Positions 33,532 through 42,197 of a stretch of DNA of 64,000 nucleotides are shown here, in pieces. A program made the translations under genes and the position numbers. Below the pieces are notes generated by a model. That model was not told where the DNA came from. It worked only from the letters and a program-made list of their open reading frames with translations, and made no database searches. The first letter of the stretch is position 1. Each line of letters opens with the position of its first letter. The stretch is from Rhizobiales bacterium 2SD (lineage in GTDB: Bacteria > Pseudomonadota > Alphaproteobacteria > Rhizobiales > Beijerinckiaceae), in assembly GCA_005502805.1 (NCBI GenBank), contig SCMY01000010.1, positions 175,471 to 239,470 of the forward strand. Direction: 5' to 3'.

Positions 33532-33909
33532 TCAGGCGAATTGCGCCAGGCCGTGGCCGACCGACCAGTTCTCCTTGGCCGCGTCGAGCGCGACGATGAA
33601 GACGTCTTCGGGGCGGATGCCGGGGCTTTCGCCGAGCAGTTCGGCGATACGCCGGAACAGCGCCTTCTTCTGCTCTGCGGTCCGCGAAGCGAACAGGGTG
33701 ATCCGGATGTAGACGAGATCGTCGCTGCGGCCGACGCCGAAGGCGGAGCCGTAGCGGAAATTCGCGGCATGGTGCTCGCTGATCGTCATGAACTGGTCGC
33801 CCTCGGGCACGTCGAGCGCCTCCCGCAAGGCGCGATAGAGGCTGTCGAAGATTGCTTGCCGATAGGCCTCCGGCTTTCCGGCGCGTAACGAGATCTGAAG
33901 AAGCGGCAT
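33532..33909 (-). CDS. Tautomerase family protein
   Basis: A 125-residue protein starting MPLLQISLRAGK; removal of Met would expose the catalytic Pro1 of the 4-oxalocrotonate tautomerase superfamily. The length is that of the two-repeat members (MSAD/CHMI-like) rather than the 62-residue 4-OT. Arg residues near positions 75-80 may bind a carboxylate. The substrate is unknown. It is divergent from a LysR regulator with a perfect inverted repeat between them, which suggests specific regulation. Confidence 0.82.
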   Translation of the reverse strand: MPLLQISLRAGKPEAYRQAIFDSLYRALREALDVPEGDQFMTISEHHAANFRYGSAFGVGRSDDLVYIRITLFASRTAEQKKALFRRIAELLGESPGIRPEDVFIVALDAAKENWSVGHGLAQFA

Positions 33910-34013
33910 TGCGGGCCTCGACCATGATGGTGAAGGGCGCGATCGGCGGCGGGCACCAGGATGCCGTCGCAGGAGCGCTCGAGGCCATGACGGTAGAAGG
34001 CAACTGATTATTG

Positions 34014-34032
34014 CGATATCCTATCAATATCG
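34014..34032. promoter_or_regulatory. LysR-type operator between tautomerase and LysR genes
   Basis: CGATAT and ATATCG form a perfect 6-bp inverted repeat with a 7-bp spacer, and the site contains the T-N11-A pattern (T34017, A34029) used by LysR regulators. It lies 16 bp before the lysR start and about 105 bp upstream of the divergent tautomerase gene. Confidence 0.6.
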
Positions 34033-34048
34033 ATTTCTGTCATAACAA

Positions 34049-34912
34049 ATGAAAATGGCACAGCTTCCGCTCGACCTCGATTCCGTCCAGGCTTTCGTTC
34101 GCATCGTCGATCTCGGCAGCTTTACGCGCGCCGCCGAGGCGATGCGGACGACACAGGCTGCCGTCAGCCTGAAGCTGAAGCGCCTCGAGCAGCGGCTGGG
34201 ATGCCGGCTCGTCGAGCGAACGCCGCGTCATGTCGAGCTGTCGGCGCGCGGCGCGGCTTTCCTGGATCATGCTCGCGAGCTTCTGGCGGTGCATGAGCGC
34301 GCGCTGTCCGCCCTCGTTCCGGCCCGGGAACGCCTGACCATCGGCATCAGCGATCATGTCGCGGGGCCTGAGTTGCCGGCGCTGATCGCGCGGATGAACG
34401 CGCAGGACCCGAAGCTGGTGATCGAGATCCGGATCGGCACCTCCGGCGAGTTGCTCCAGAGCTTCGACCGGCGCGAGCTCGACACGGTGATCGTGCGCCT
34501 GCATGCCGGGCGCAGCGATGGCGAGCATCTCGCTGACGAGAAGTTCGGCTGGTTCGCGGCACCGAGCTGGCAACATCGTCCGGGCGAGCCGCTGCCGGTG
34601 GCCACCATGGCCGAGCCCTGCGGTGTGCGCGTGCTGGCTGGGCGGCTGCTCGACGAGGCCGGCATACCCTGGATGGAGATCTTCGTCGGTGGCGGGGTCA
34701 CGGCGGTAGCTGCTGCCGTGACGGCCGGGCTCGGGGTCTCGGCTCTGGCGCCGCGCATGCTGCCCTTCGGCGCGGTCGATGTCGGGTCGAGGCTTGGGCT
34801 GCCCGATCTGCCGCGCCTGCCGATCCTGCTTCACACGCGGGCCAGGGATGGCCGCCCGCGCGATGCGCTCGCCGCGCTTGCGGCTGCATTCCGGAGCGTG
34901 GTGAGAACCTAG
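34049..34912 (+). CDS. LysR family transcriptional regulator
   Basis: A 287-residue regulator with an N-terminal winged helix (LGSFTRAAEAMRTTQAAVSLKLKRLEQRLG, helix-turn-helix near residues 20-40) and a substrate-binding domain from about residue 90. The effector is unknown. It is divergent from the tautomerase gene and a palindromic T-N11-A site lies just upstream, consistent with autoregulation and control of the neighbour. ATG 34049 and ATG 34055 are both possible starts. Confidence 0.9.
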   Translation: MKMAQLPLDLDSVQAFVRIVDLGSFTRAAEAMRTTQAAVSLKLKRLEQRLGCRLVERTPRHVELSARGAAFLDHARELLAVHERALSALVPARERLTIGISDHVAGPELPALIARMNAQDPKLVIEIRIGTSGELLQSFDRRELDTVIVRLHAGRSDGEHLADEKFGWFAAPSWQHRPGEPLPVATMAEPCGVRVLAGRLLDEAGIPWMEIFVGGGVTAVAAAVTAGLGVSALAPRMLPFGAVDVGSRLGLPDLPRLPILLHTRARDGRPRDALAALAAAFRSVVRT

Positions 34913-34981
34913 CTGCGCCATTGGTGCCCAGAGGCCGCTTCGTGCGTTGATCAGTTACGACCGCCAAACTTGGAGGTGCGC

Positions 34982-35455
34982 ATGACCGGCAAAACCCGAA
35001 CCGATACCGCCTCGCGCCTCGTCAAGGCCTCGCCCGGTGCAGTCTACAATGCCTTCGCCGATCCGGCCGTGCTGTCGCGATGGCTGCCACCGAAGGGGAT
35101 GCGGGCCAGGATCGAGCGTTTCGAGCCGCATCCCGGCGGCAGCTACCGCATGGTCCTGACCTATGACGATCCCAGCGGCGCGCCCGGCAAGGCCACGGCG
35201 GACAGCGACATCGTCGAGGGCCGATTCGTCGCGCTTGTGCCTGGCGAACGCATCGTCTGGGAGGTCGGCTTCGTCTCGGATGATCCGGCCTTCGCCGGCA
35301 CGATGACGATGACCTGGCGCTTCAAGGCGGTGCGCGATGGCACCGAGGTGACGATCCTGTGCGAGAGCGTCCCGGCCGGCATCGGCAAGGCCGATCACGA
35401 TGCCGGCTTGCGCTCGACGCTGGAGAATCTCGCCAAGTTCATCGAAAACGCCTGA
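34982..35455 (+). CDS. SRPBCC (AHSA1-like) domain protein
   Basis: A 157-residue START/Bet v1-like protein with the AHSA1 pattern: ASPGAVYNAFADPAVLSRWLPP at the N-terminus and MTMTWRFKAVRDGTEVTI in the later strands. These proteins have a hydrophobic cavity and no assigned activity. ATG 34982 has GGAGG upstream. It is adjacent to, and convergent with, the CPT-like kinase gene, with no gap between the stops. Confidence 0.85.
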   Translation: MTGKTRTDTASRLVKASPGAVYNAFADPAVLSRWLPPKGMRARIERFEPHPGGSYRMVLTYDDPSGAPGKATADSDIVEGRFVALVPGERIVWEVGFVSDDPAFAGTMTMTWRFKAVRDGTEVTILCESVPAGIGKADHDAGLRSTLENLAKFIENA

Positions 35456-36037
35456 TCAACCCGCCGCCCCGGCCTCGGCGAGCAGGCTCTGGAAAGCCGA
35501 GGGCGTCGTGCGCCTCCGCCAGGCGGCGATCAGCCTGTCGGCATTGAGTTCGGGTGGGACGGCCGAATCCAGCTCGGCATCATAGCGGCAATAGCTGTGG
35601 ATCAGATGGAAGTCGCGGCGGGCATCACCGACTTTCCGGTCGCCGCGCGCGATCTCCCGGCGCTCAAGCTCGGCGAGATCGCAATGCAGGCCGACGAAGA
35701 AGACGTCCTGCGCTTCGAGCAGCCGTACCAGCCGCAGCAGCCAGTCGCGGCTTTCCATGATGTGCTCGACGATCAGGTTGTTGCCGCAGCGGACATAGGC
35801 CAGCAGCGACTGCTCGAAGCCCTCGAAAAAGGCGTCGCGCATCGTGGACCACTGGAATTCGCCGCTGCGGATGCGCGTCGTAGGCAGAACGCCGGCATCG
35901 CGCAGATGATCGATCGAGATGTGCCAGAACGGCTCCTCGATCCGGGCCTGCACGGCACGCGCCAGCGAGGATTTGCCGCTGCTGGAGGCGCCGTTGAGCA
36001 GGATGATCCTGCCGGGCGGGCGGGAAATGTCGGACAT
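35456..36037 (-). CDS. Chloramphenicol phosphotransferase-like P-loop kinase
   Basis: A 193-residue P-loop kinase of the CPT family. The Walker A motif NGASSSGKSSLARA is at about residues 16-29 and the lid and acceptor regions DHLRDAGVLP and HIMESRDWLLRLV follow. Streptomyces CPT phosphorylates chloramphenicol, but most proteobacterial members have unknown substrates, so resistance should not be assumed. ATG 36037 is chosen because homologues start just before the P-loop; it lies 9 bp after the mutM stop, indicating cotranscription with mutM. Confidence 0.78.
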   Translation of the reverse strand: MSDISRPPGRIILLNGASSSGKSSLARAVQARIEEPFWHISIDHLRDAGVLPTTRIRSGEFQWSTMRDAFFEGFEQSLLAYVRCGNNLIVEHIMESRDWLLRLVRLLEAQDVFFVGLHCDLAELERREIARGDRKVGDARRDFHLIHSYCRYDAELDSAVPPELNADRLIAAWRRRTTPSAFQSLLAEAGAAG

Positions 36038-36045
36038 GGTGGTCC

Positions 36046-36936
36046 TCACGCCCGCTTCTGGCAGCTCTCGCAATAGAAGGTCGAGCGACCCGACTGCACC
36101 AGCCGTTTGACCAGATGCCCGCAGCCCGGCGTGACGCAAGGCTCGTCCTCGCGGTCATAGACCTTGAGACGGTGCTGGAAATAGCCGAGCGAGCCGTCGG
36201 CATGGGCGAAGTCGCGCAAGGTCGAGCCGCCGGCGGCGACCGCCTCCTCCAGGACGTCGCGGATGATCTGCGCCAGGAGATGGGCCTTCTCGCGCGGCTT
36301 GCCGGTCGGCGTCGCCAGCGATCCGGCTTCCGCTTCCGGGTGCAGGCCGGCGCGGAACAGCGCCTCGCAGACATAGATATTGCCAAGGCCGGCGATCAGA
36401 CGCTGATCGAGTAGGGCTGCCTTGAGCGGCGCGACCTTCCCGGAGAACAGCCGGGCCAGCAAGTCGCCGGAGAGTTCGTTGCCGAGCGGCTCGATGCCCA
36501 TTCCCAAAAAATGCTTGGAGGTTTCGAGGCCGGCGCGCGGCAGCAGGTCCATGAAGCCGAAGCGGCGGACGTCGTTATAGGTGACGCGGGCGCCCGAGCC
36601 GAGGTGGAAGACGACGTGATCGTGGATCAGGTGCCGGCCGATCTCGTTGTAATAGGCGCCGGGCTCGGTCGGCGATGTGCCGGGGGCTTCGACGATGAAG
36701 CGCCCGCTCATGCCAAGATGCATGACCAGTGCCTGGCCGTCATCGAGATCGGCGATCAGGTATTTCGCCCGCCGCGACAGCGCCTCGACCCGCCGCCCGG
36801 TCAGGCGCTCGGTGAAGCGCTCGGGCAGGGGAAAACGCAGATCGGGGCGCCGCTGCTCGACGCTGGCGAAGCGCTCGCCGAGCATGGCGGGCTCCAATCC
36901 GCGCCGGACGGTTTCGACCTCGGGAAGTTCAGGCAT
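36046..36936 (-). CDS. mutM: Formamidopyrimidine-DNA glycosylase
   Basis: A 296-residue bifunctional glycosylase/AP lyase that removes 8-oxoguanine. The N-terminal MPELPEVETVRRGL provides catalytic Pro2 and Glu3 after Met removal. The helix-two-turn-helix lies near residues 170-200 and the C-terminal zinc finger has CVTPGCG and CESCQKR Cys pairs. It is divergent from ubiE across 96 bp and is followed by the CPT-like gene. Confidence 0.96.
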   Translation of the reverse strand: MPELPEVETVRRGLEPAMLGERFASVEQRRPDLRFPLPERFTERLTGRRVEALSRRAKYLIADLDDGQALVMHLGMSGRFIVEAPGTSPTEPGAYYNEIGRHLIHDHVVFHLGSGARVTYNDVRRFGFMDLLPRAGLETSKHFLGMGIEPLGNELSGDLLARLFSGKVAPLKAALLDQRLIAGLGNIYVCEALFRAGLHPEAEAGSLATPTGKPREKAHLLAQIIRDVLEEAVAAGGSTLRDFAHADGSLGYFQHRLKVYDREDEPCVTPGCGHLVKRLVQSGRSTFYCESCQKRA

Positions 36937-37032
36937 GGCATCAGCTCTTCAGCATGCGTCGAGAGGGCCCGCGACAAGGCCCGATGCATTCGCTATTCAT
37001 CGCCTCACCCGAACACAAGAGCGGCCTCAACC

Positions 37033-37794
37033 GTGACAGCAGCCTCCGACACCACCCATTTCGGCTTCGAGAACGTCCCGCTCGGCGAGAAGCAGGCCAA
37101 GGTCGACGACGTCTTCCACAAGGTCGCCGGCCGCTACGACCTGATGAACGACCTGATGTCGGCCGGGCTGCATCGCGCCTGGAAGGAGGCGCTGCTGACC
37201 GCGCTGAAGCCGCCGCGCGACCGGGCCTTCCATCATCTCGACGTCGCCGGCGGCACCGGCGATGTCGCCTTCAAGGTGCTGGAGGAGGGCGGGCCGCAGA
37301 CCGAGGTCACCGTGCTCGACATCAACGCCGAGATGCTGGCCGTTGGACGCGAGCGGGCGCAGAAGCGCTTTCCCGACGATGACCGCATCCGCTTCGTGCA
37401 GGGCAATGCCGAGGAATTGGCGCTGCCGGACAACACGTTCGACGCCTATACGATCGCCTTCGGGATCCGGAACGTGCCGCGCATCGAGAAGGCGCTGGCC
37501 GAGGCCCATCGCGTGCTGAAGCGCGGCGGGCGTTTTCTCTGCCTCGAATTCAGCCATGTCGACGTGCCGCTGCTCGACAAGATCTATGACGCCTATTCCT
37601 TCAACGTCATCCCGCCGATGGGCAGGATGGTGACGGGCGAGGCCGAGCCCTATCAGTATCTCGTCGAGTCGATCCGCAAGTTCCCGCGCCCGCAGATCTT
37701 CGCCAACATGATCGCCGAGGCCGGCTTCCGCCGCGCCAGCTTCACGCCGATGACCGGCGGGGTGGTGGCGCTGCATTCCGGCTGGAAGCTGTGA
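37033..37794 (+). CDS. ubiE: Ubiquinone biosynthesis C-methyltransferase UbiE
   Basis: A 253-residue SAM-dependent methyltransferase acting on demethoxyubiquinol (and demethylmenaquinol if present). SAM-binding motif HLDVAGGTGDVAFKV and the UbiE signatures VAGRYDLMNDLMSAGLHR and FGIRNVPRIEKAL are intact. The start is GTG 37033, giving VTAASDTTHFGFENV; the open frame upstream belongs to the opposite-strand mutM. ubiB follows after 16 bp. Confidence 0.95.
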   Translation: MTAASDTTHFGFENVPLGEKQAKVDDVFHKVAGRYDLMNDLMSAGLHRAWKEALLTALKPPRDRAFHHLDVAGGTGDVAFKVLEEGGPQTEVTVLDINAEMLAVGRERAQKRFPDDDRIRFVQGNAEELALPDNTFDAYTIAFGIRNVPRIEKALAEAHRVLKRGGRFLCLEFSHVDVPLLDKIYDAYSFNVIPPMGRMVTGEAEPYQYLVESIRKFPRPQIFANMIAEAGFRRASFTPMTGGVVALHSGWKL

Positions 37795-37810
37795 CGGGCG
37801 CTTCGGCCGC

Positions 37811-39370
37811 ATGATCTCCGCGCTTGCCCATCTCGCCCGCTCGGCGCGGGTCGGCTTCGTGCTGGCGCGCGAGGGCGCGCTCGCTTTGGTCGATCCTTCC
37901 GTGCTGCCGCCGGCGGCGCGCGGGCTTATCGCGCTCGGCCGCCTGATCGAGCGGCGCGGCGCCGGCTCCTCCGCGACCCGCCTCGCTGCGGCGCTGACCC
38001 GGCTCGGCCCGTCCTATGTCAAGTTCGGCCAGTTCCTGGCGACGCGGCCGGACGTGGTCGGCATGAAGATCGCGGAGGATCTCTCGGCGCTGCAAGACCG
38101 GATGGCGCCCTTCCCGATGGTGCAGGCGCGCGCCGCGATCGAGGCCGCCCATGGTGAGCCGGTCGAGGCGATCTTCGCCGAGTTCGGTGAGCCGGTCGCG
38201 GCTGCCTCGATCGCGCAGGTCCACCGTGCCCGCCGCAAGGACGGCACCGAAGTTGCGGTCAAGATTTTGAGGCCGGGCATCCGCGACCGCTTCCACCGCG
38301 ACCTCGCGGCCATGCGTTTTGGCGCCGAGCTCGCCGAAAGCCGCTCGCCCGAGGCCCGGCGCCTGCGCTTCGTCGCCATCGTCGAGACCCTGGCGCGCTC
38401 GGTCGCGATGGAGATGGACCTTCGGCTGGAGGCTGCAGCTCTCTCGGAATTCGCCGACAACACCAAGGAGGACAAAGACTTCCGCGTGCCCGAGCCGGAT
38501 TGGCAGCTCACCGCGCGCGAGATCCTGATCGACGAGTGGATCGACGGCATCCGCCTCTCCGATGTCGAGGCGCTGCGCGCTGCCGGCCATGATCTGCCGG
38601 CGCTCGGCCGCAACGTCATCCAGTCTTTTCTGAAGCACGCGATCCGCGACGGCTTCTTCCATGCCGACATGCATCCGGGGAACCTGTTCGTCGATGCGCA
38701 GGGACGGCTGGTCGCGGTCGATGGCGGCATCATGGGCCGGCTCGGCCACAAGGAACGGCGCTTCCTCGCCGAGATCCTGTTCGGCTTCATCACCCGCGAC
38801 TATCGCCGCGTCGCCGAAGTGCATTTCGAGGCCGGCTATGTGCCGCCGCATCATTCGGTCGACGACTTCGCCCAGGCGATCCGGGCCGTCGGCGAGCCGA
38901 TCCACGACAAGCGCGCCGACGAGATCTCGATGGCGAAGGTGCTGACGCTGCTGTTCGAGATCACCGGCTTGTTCGACATGGCGACGCGCACCGAGCTCGT
39001 CATGCTGCAGAAGACCATGGTCGTGGTCGAGGGCGTCGCCCGCACGCTCGATCCGCATTTGGACATGTGGACCACGGCCGAGCCGGTGGTGCGCGACTGG
39101 CTGACCCGCAATCTCGGGCCGATCGGACGCATCGAGGATGCCGGCCGCAGCGTGCGCACCCTCGTCGGCAGCCTCGCCAACCTGCCGGAAACGGTCGGCC
39201 GGGCCGAGCGCGTGCTCGGCCAGCTCGAGGACGCCTCGCGCCACGGTTTCTCGCTCGACGAAGCCAGCGTGCAGGCGATCGGCCGGGCGGAAGCGGCGCG
39301 CAATCGCTGGGGCAACTGGGCGCTCTGGCTGATCGCGGCGCTGCTCGCCTGGATCGTGTTCGTCGACTAG
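37811..39370 (+). CDS. ubiB: Ubiquinone biosynthesis kinase-like protein UbiB
   Basis: A 519-residue ADCK/ABC1-family atypical kinase needed for aerobic ubiquinone synthesis. Hallmarks include the KxGQ motif in PSYVKFGQFLATRPD, the nucleotide-binding AAASIAQVHRA, and the catalytic region DGFFHADMHPGNLF with the metal loop VDGGIMG. A C-terminal membrane helix (WALWLIAALLAWIVF) anchors it. It is downstream of ubiE. The usual next gene in Rhizobiales, coaBC, is not found here. Confidence 0.94.
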   Translation: MISALAHLARSARVGFVLAREGALALVDPSVLPPAARGLIALGRLIERRGAGSSATRLAAALTRLGPSYVKFGQFLATRPDVVGMKIAEDLSALQDRMAPFPMVQARAAIEAAHGEPVEAIFAEFGEPVAAASIAQVHRARRKDGTEVAVKILRPGIRDRFHRDLAAMRFGAELAESRSPEARRLRFVAIVETLARSVAMEMDLRLEAAALSEFADNTKEDKDFRVPEPDWQLTAREILIDEWIDGIRLSDVEALRAAGHDLPALGRNVIQSFLKHAIRDGFFHADMHPGNLFVDAQGRLVAVDGGIMGRLGHKERRFLAEILFGFITRDYRRVAEVHFEAGYVPPHHSVDDFAQAIRAVGEPIHDKRADEISMAKVLTLLFEITGLFDMATRTELVMLQKTMVVVEGVARTLDPHLDMWTTAEPVVRDWLTRNLGPIGRIEDAGRSVRTLVGSLANLPETVGRAERVLGQLEDASRHGFSLDEASVQAIGRAEAARNRWGNWALWLIAALLAWIVFVD

Positions 39371-39551
39371 CGCATCGCCGGCATTGCTGGCGGACGATTG
39401 GAAACCATTTTAGCGGTTTGCGCTTTACAAGCGCCGACCCCTCGGGATTCCTTTACGGCAAGGCCGGGGCTGACTTCGCATGGCGCACGCGCCCGAGCGA
39501 CAGCAACCAAAGAGCCGCTTTCCTCGGGTTGCGTCGTTCAGGAGTCGCGTC

Positions 39552-40193
39552 ATGTCTCGCCTTCTCGGCATTCTGGCCTTTCTATGTGCGTCTTTTGCCG
39601 GCCTTGCGTCGGCTGAGGCCAAACTCGATGTCCGCGTCGACATCGCCGCTCAGCGCATGAGCGTCACCACCAGCGACGGTGAGATCCACAACTGGGCGAT
39701 CTCGTCCGGCCGCAAGGGTTTTCGCTCGCCCAACGGCGTCTATCGCCCGACGCGGCTCGAGCGCAGCTGGTACTCGCGCAAATATGGCGGGGCGATGCCC
39801 TATTCGGTGTTCTTCCGCGGCGGCTACGCCATCCACGGCACCACCGCCGTCGGCGCGCTCGGCCGCCCGGCCTCGCATGGCTGCATCCGCCTGCACCCGG
39901 CCAACGCTGCCAAGCTGTTCGCGCTGGTCAAGAAGCACGGCTCCGGCAACACCCGCATCGCCTTGAACGGCGCCGCGACCGACAATCTCTCGCGCTTCGC
40001 CAAGGCGTCCTCGGGCTCCAAGCACAAGATCGCCAAGGCCAAGCTCAAGACGCAGAAGGCCGTGGCGACCGCCAAGCAGCAATATCGCGAGGCTCCGACC
40101 TGGGGCGAGGCGCGCGGGCAGATGCTGCTCAGGCCGGCGCTGCCTGCCGGAGCGCTCGGCTTCCAGCCGACAGCCGGGCCTGCTTGGCGCTGA
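39552..40193 (+). CDS. L,D-transpeptidase (YkuD)
   Basis: A 213-residue exported enzyme. A Sec signal (MSRLLGILAFLCASFAGLASAEA) is followed by a YkuD domain with the catalytic motif HGTTAVGALGRPASHGCIRL; the nucleophile is Cys111. It would form 3-3 peptidoglycan cross-links or attach proteins to the wall. A Lys/Ala-rich, poorly conserved tail follows from about residue 150. AGGAG lies 7 nt before ATG 39552, which sets the start. Confidence 0.92.
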   Translation: MSRLLGILAFLCASFAGLASAEAKLDVRVDIAAQRMSVTTSDGEIHNWAISSGRKGFRSPNGVYRPTRLERSWYSRKYGGAMPYSVFFRGGYAIHGTTAVGALGRPASHGCIRLHPANAAKLFALVKKHGSGNTRIALNGAATDNLSRFAKASSGSKHKIAKAKLKTQKAVATAKQQYREAPTWGEARGQMLLRPALPAGALGFQPTAGPAWR

Positions 40194-40203
40194 CGTCGGT
40201 CTC

Positions 40204-41088
40204 CTAGATCGCTTCGGCGGCGATCCTGACCCGGCCTTCCAGCGTCTCGCCCGGTTGCAGCCGGACGAGCGGCGAGGCTTCGCGCACGATCTTTTCGCTC
40301 GGCGCCCCGGCGGCATGGCTCTGCGGCTCGGCGCAAAGGAAATCGGCGCCGGCCGGCGCCCAGACCACCGGATGGCGCAGGTTTTCGCTGGCGCTTAGCG
40401 TGATGGCGAGGCCGGTCGAGGGCGTCTCGATCCGGGCCGTGCCGTCCCAGCCGAGGAAGCTCCAGGCGGTCTCCATGCCGGTGGCGAAGACTGCGCCGTC
40501 GGCATAAGGGCCGCCATCGCCGAAGGCCTGCGTGCCGGTGGCGCGGAACTGGTCGCCGAAGATCAGCGCGCCGGTCGCGCTCATGCGCAAGCGCGTATCG
40601 GCGGCGCAGGGAAACCAGGGGTGCAGGCCCATGCCGAAGGGTAGTGCCTGGTCGGCCTCGTTGGTCAGCGCGAGCGTCACGGTCATACCGGTCTCGTCCA
40701 GCCGGATCTCCTGTTTCGCCAGGTAGCGATAGGGATCCGGACCGGCCGTACGACGATGCGACAGCACGGTATGACCGGCGTCCTGCCGTTCGACCTGCCA
40801 GGCGGACTGCCAGCCGAAGCCGTGGATCGTCCCGGCCGGATTGTTGGACGGCACGGTGAAGCGGGTATGGCCGTCGTCGACCAGGCTGTCGAAGGCGCGG
40901 TTGGCGAAAGGCAGCATCGCCCAGGCCCCGAACTTGTTCGGCGTGTCCGTCTGCGGTGCGAGCCCGGCCGGCGCATGCAGCAGCGGATGCGCCCTGCCGC
41001 CCGGCCCCTGCCAGTCGAGCGCGGCGATCGTGCCGCCGGCCTCGGGCGCGATGCGGGCGGTGTAGCCGCCGGACGAAAGTGTCAGCAT
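40204..41088 (-). CDS. Aldose 1-epimerase family protein
   Basis: A 294-residue galactose-mutarotase-like protein that interconverts sugar anomers. GFGWQSAWQV and FGMGLHPWFPC carry the conserved His residues of the fold. It ends 11 bp from the convergent L,D-transpeptidase gene and starts downstream of an IclR regulator gene on the same strand, from which it is separated by a stem-loop. The sugar is unknown. Confidence 0.87.
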   Translation of the reverse strand: MLTLSSGGYTARIAPEAGGTIAALDWQGPGGRAHPLLHAPAGLAPQTDTPNKFGAWAMLPFANRAFDSLVDDGHTRFTVPSNNPAGTIHGFGWQSAWQVERQDAGHTVLSHRRTAGPDPYRYLAKQEIRLDETGMTVTLALTNEADQALPFGMGLHPWFPCAADTRLRMSATGALIFGDQFRATGTQAFGDGGPYADGAVFATGMETAWSFLGWDGTARIETPSTGLAITLSASENLRHPVVWAPAGADFLCAEPQSHAAGAPSEKIVREASPLVRLQPGETLEGRVRIAAEAI

Positions 41089-41128
41089 TCCGGTGTCCTG
41101 CTCTAGACTTAGAATCGATCACGTTGTC

Positions 41129-41157
41129 TGCGATTGAACGGCTTCCGTCCAATCGCA
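41129..41157 (-). terminator. Stem-loop after the IclR gene
   Basis: TGCGATTG and CAATCGCA (8-bp perfect arms) continue through a wobble pair into ACGG/CCGT around a 3-nt loop. It lies just downstream of the iclR stop, before the epimerase start. No U tract follows, so it may be a processing or attenuation hairpin or a dispersed repeat rather than a classical terminator. Confidence 0.45.
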
Positions 41158-41164
41158 GCGCGAT

Positions 41165-41947
41165 CTAGGCGATCAGGGGCTGGAGCAGGCTCTGCATGGC
41201 CCGCATTCGCGGCAGGAAGCTCGTTTCGATCTCGGCCCGGCCGGCGTGCTGGACCTGGGCCGAGAGGTTGAAGGCGGCGACGGTCTCGCCGCGGCTGTTG
41301 CGCAGCGGCATGGCGACCGAGATCAGCCCGAGTTCGAGTTCCCGGTCGACGATGGCATAGCCTTGATGCCGAACCTCGGCGAGAACCGTCATCAGCGCGT
41401 CGGGGTCGGTCACCGTCTTCGGCGTCAACGCCTCGGGTTTGCCGGCGATGATACGGGCTCTTGCCTCCTGCGGATCGCGCGCCGCCAGCAGCACGCGGCC
41501 CATCGAGGTGCAGAAAGCCGGCAGGCGTGAACCGACCGAGAGGCCGACCGACATGATCCGCCGCTGCGCCGAGCGGGCGATGTAGACGATCTCGTGCCCG
41601 TCGAGCAGCGAGGCGGAGGAGGATTCGTGCGTCTCCTCCGACAGCCGCTCCAGGAAGGGCTGGACCAGCTGCGGCAGGGCGGTCGAGGACAACCAGGCAT
41701 AGCCGAGGCGCAGGACGCGCGGCGTCAGCCGGAAGAATTTCCCGTCGAATTCGGCATAGCCGGTCCGCGTCAGCGTCAGCAGGCAGCGGCGCGCGGCCGC
41801 GCGCGAGAGGTCGGTGGCGCGGGCGACGTCGGCGATGGTGAGCTTGTCATGGGCGGCATCGAAGCATTCGATCACCGCCAGGCCCTTCTCGAGCGCGGCC
41901 ATATGGTCGGGCGAGGGTGTGGTGGCTGCGATACTTGCGCCCTGCAC
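41165..41947 (-). CDS. IclR family regulator (PcaR/PobR-like)
   Basis: A 260-residue regulator with an N-terminal winged helix (LTIADVARATDLSRAAARRCLLTL, about residues 37-60) and a C-terminal effector domain (residues 80-255). It most resembles the PcaU/PcaR/PobR branch, which responds to protocatechuate, beta-ketoadipate or 4-hydroxybenzoate. Its divergent position next to pcaHG supports control of protocatechuate cleavage. In many rhizobia pca genes use the LysR-type PcaQ instead. Confidence 0.87.
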   Translation of the reverse strand: MQGASIAATTPSPDHMAALEKGLAVIECFDAAHDKLTIADVARATDLSRAAARRCLLTLTRTGYAEFDGKFFRLTPRVLRLGYAWLSSTALPQLVQPFLERLSEETHESSSASLLDGHEIVYIARSAQRRIMSVGLSVGSRLPAFCTSMGRVLLAARDPQEARARIIAGKPEALTPKTVTDPDALMTVLAEVRHQGYAIVDRELELGLISVAMPLRNSRGETVAAFNLSAQVQHAGRAEIETSFLPRMRAMQSLLQPLIA

Positions 41948-42020
41948 GGTTCGCTTCTATAGAAAGTTCGAAAAATGAAACTAAGTGCGATAATCGCACA
42001 AGCAGAGGAAACGCGTCAAG

Positions 42021-42197
42021 GTGACCCGCTTTGCCGCTCTGTATCATGGCGCCAGCCAGTCGTTTGCGGCGGTTCGCACCGTCTGCGGCCGCCCCTTGCG
42101 CTTTACCGCTGCCCAGGCGGAAACTTCCGGACCCACCACGGAAGGGCTCGCTGCCCTCCGCGCCTGCATCCGCAACGCCCATGGAGGGGCGGCATGA
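42021..42197 (+). CDS. Small 58-residue protein coupled to pcaH (unrecognised)
   Basis: A GTG-started frame of 58 codons whose TGA overlaps the pcaH start as ATGA (42194-42197). AGGAAA lies about 10 nt upstream of the GTG. The predicted product is basic, begins VTRFAALYHGASQSFAAV and ends RACIRNAHGGAA; it has two Cys and no membrane segment or known motif. It occupies nearly all the space between the divergent iclR gene and pcaH. I do not recognise the family. It could be a leader peptide, a real small protein or a chance frame. Confidence 0.45.
   Translation: MTRFAALYHGASQSFAAVRTVCGRPLRFTAAQAETSGPTTEGLAALRACIRNAHGGAA

Noticed and set aside
35456..36037. Chloramphenicol resistance gene
   Set aside because: Family similarity to CPT does not show drug activity, and the gene is cotranscribed with mutM.
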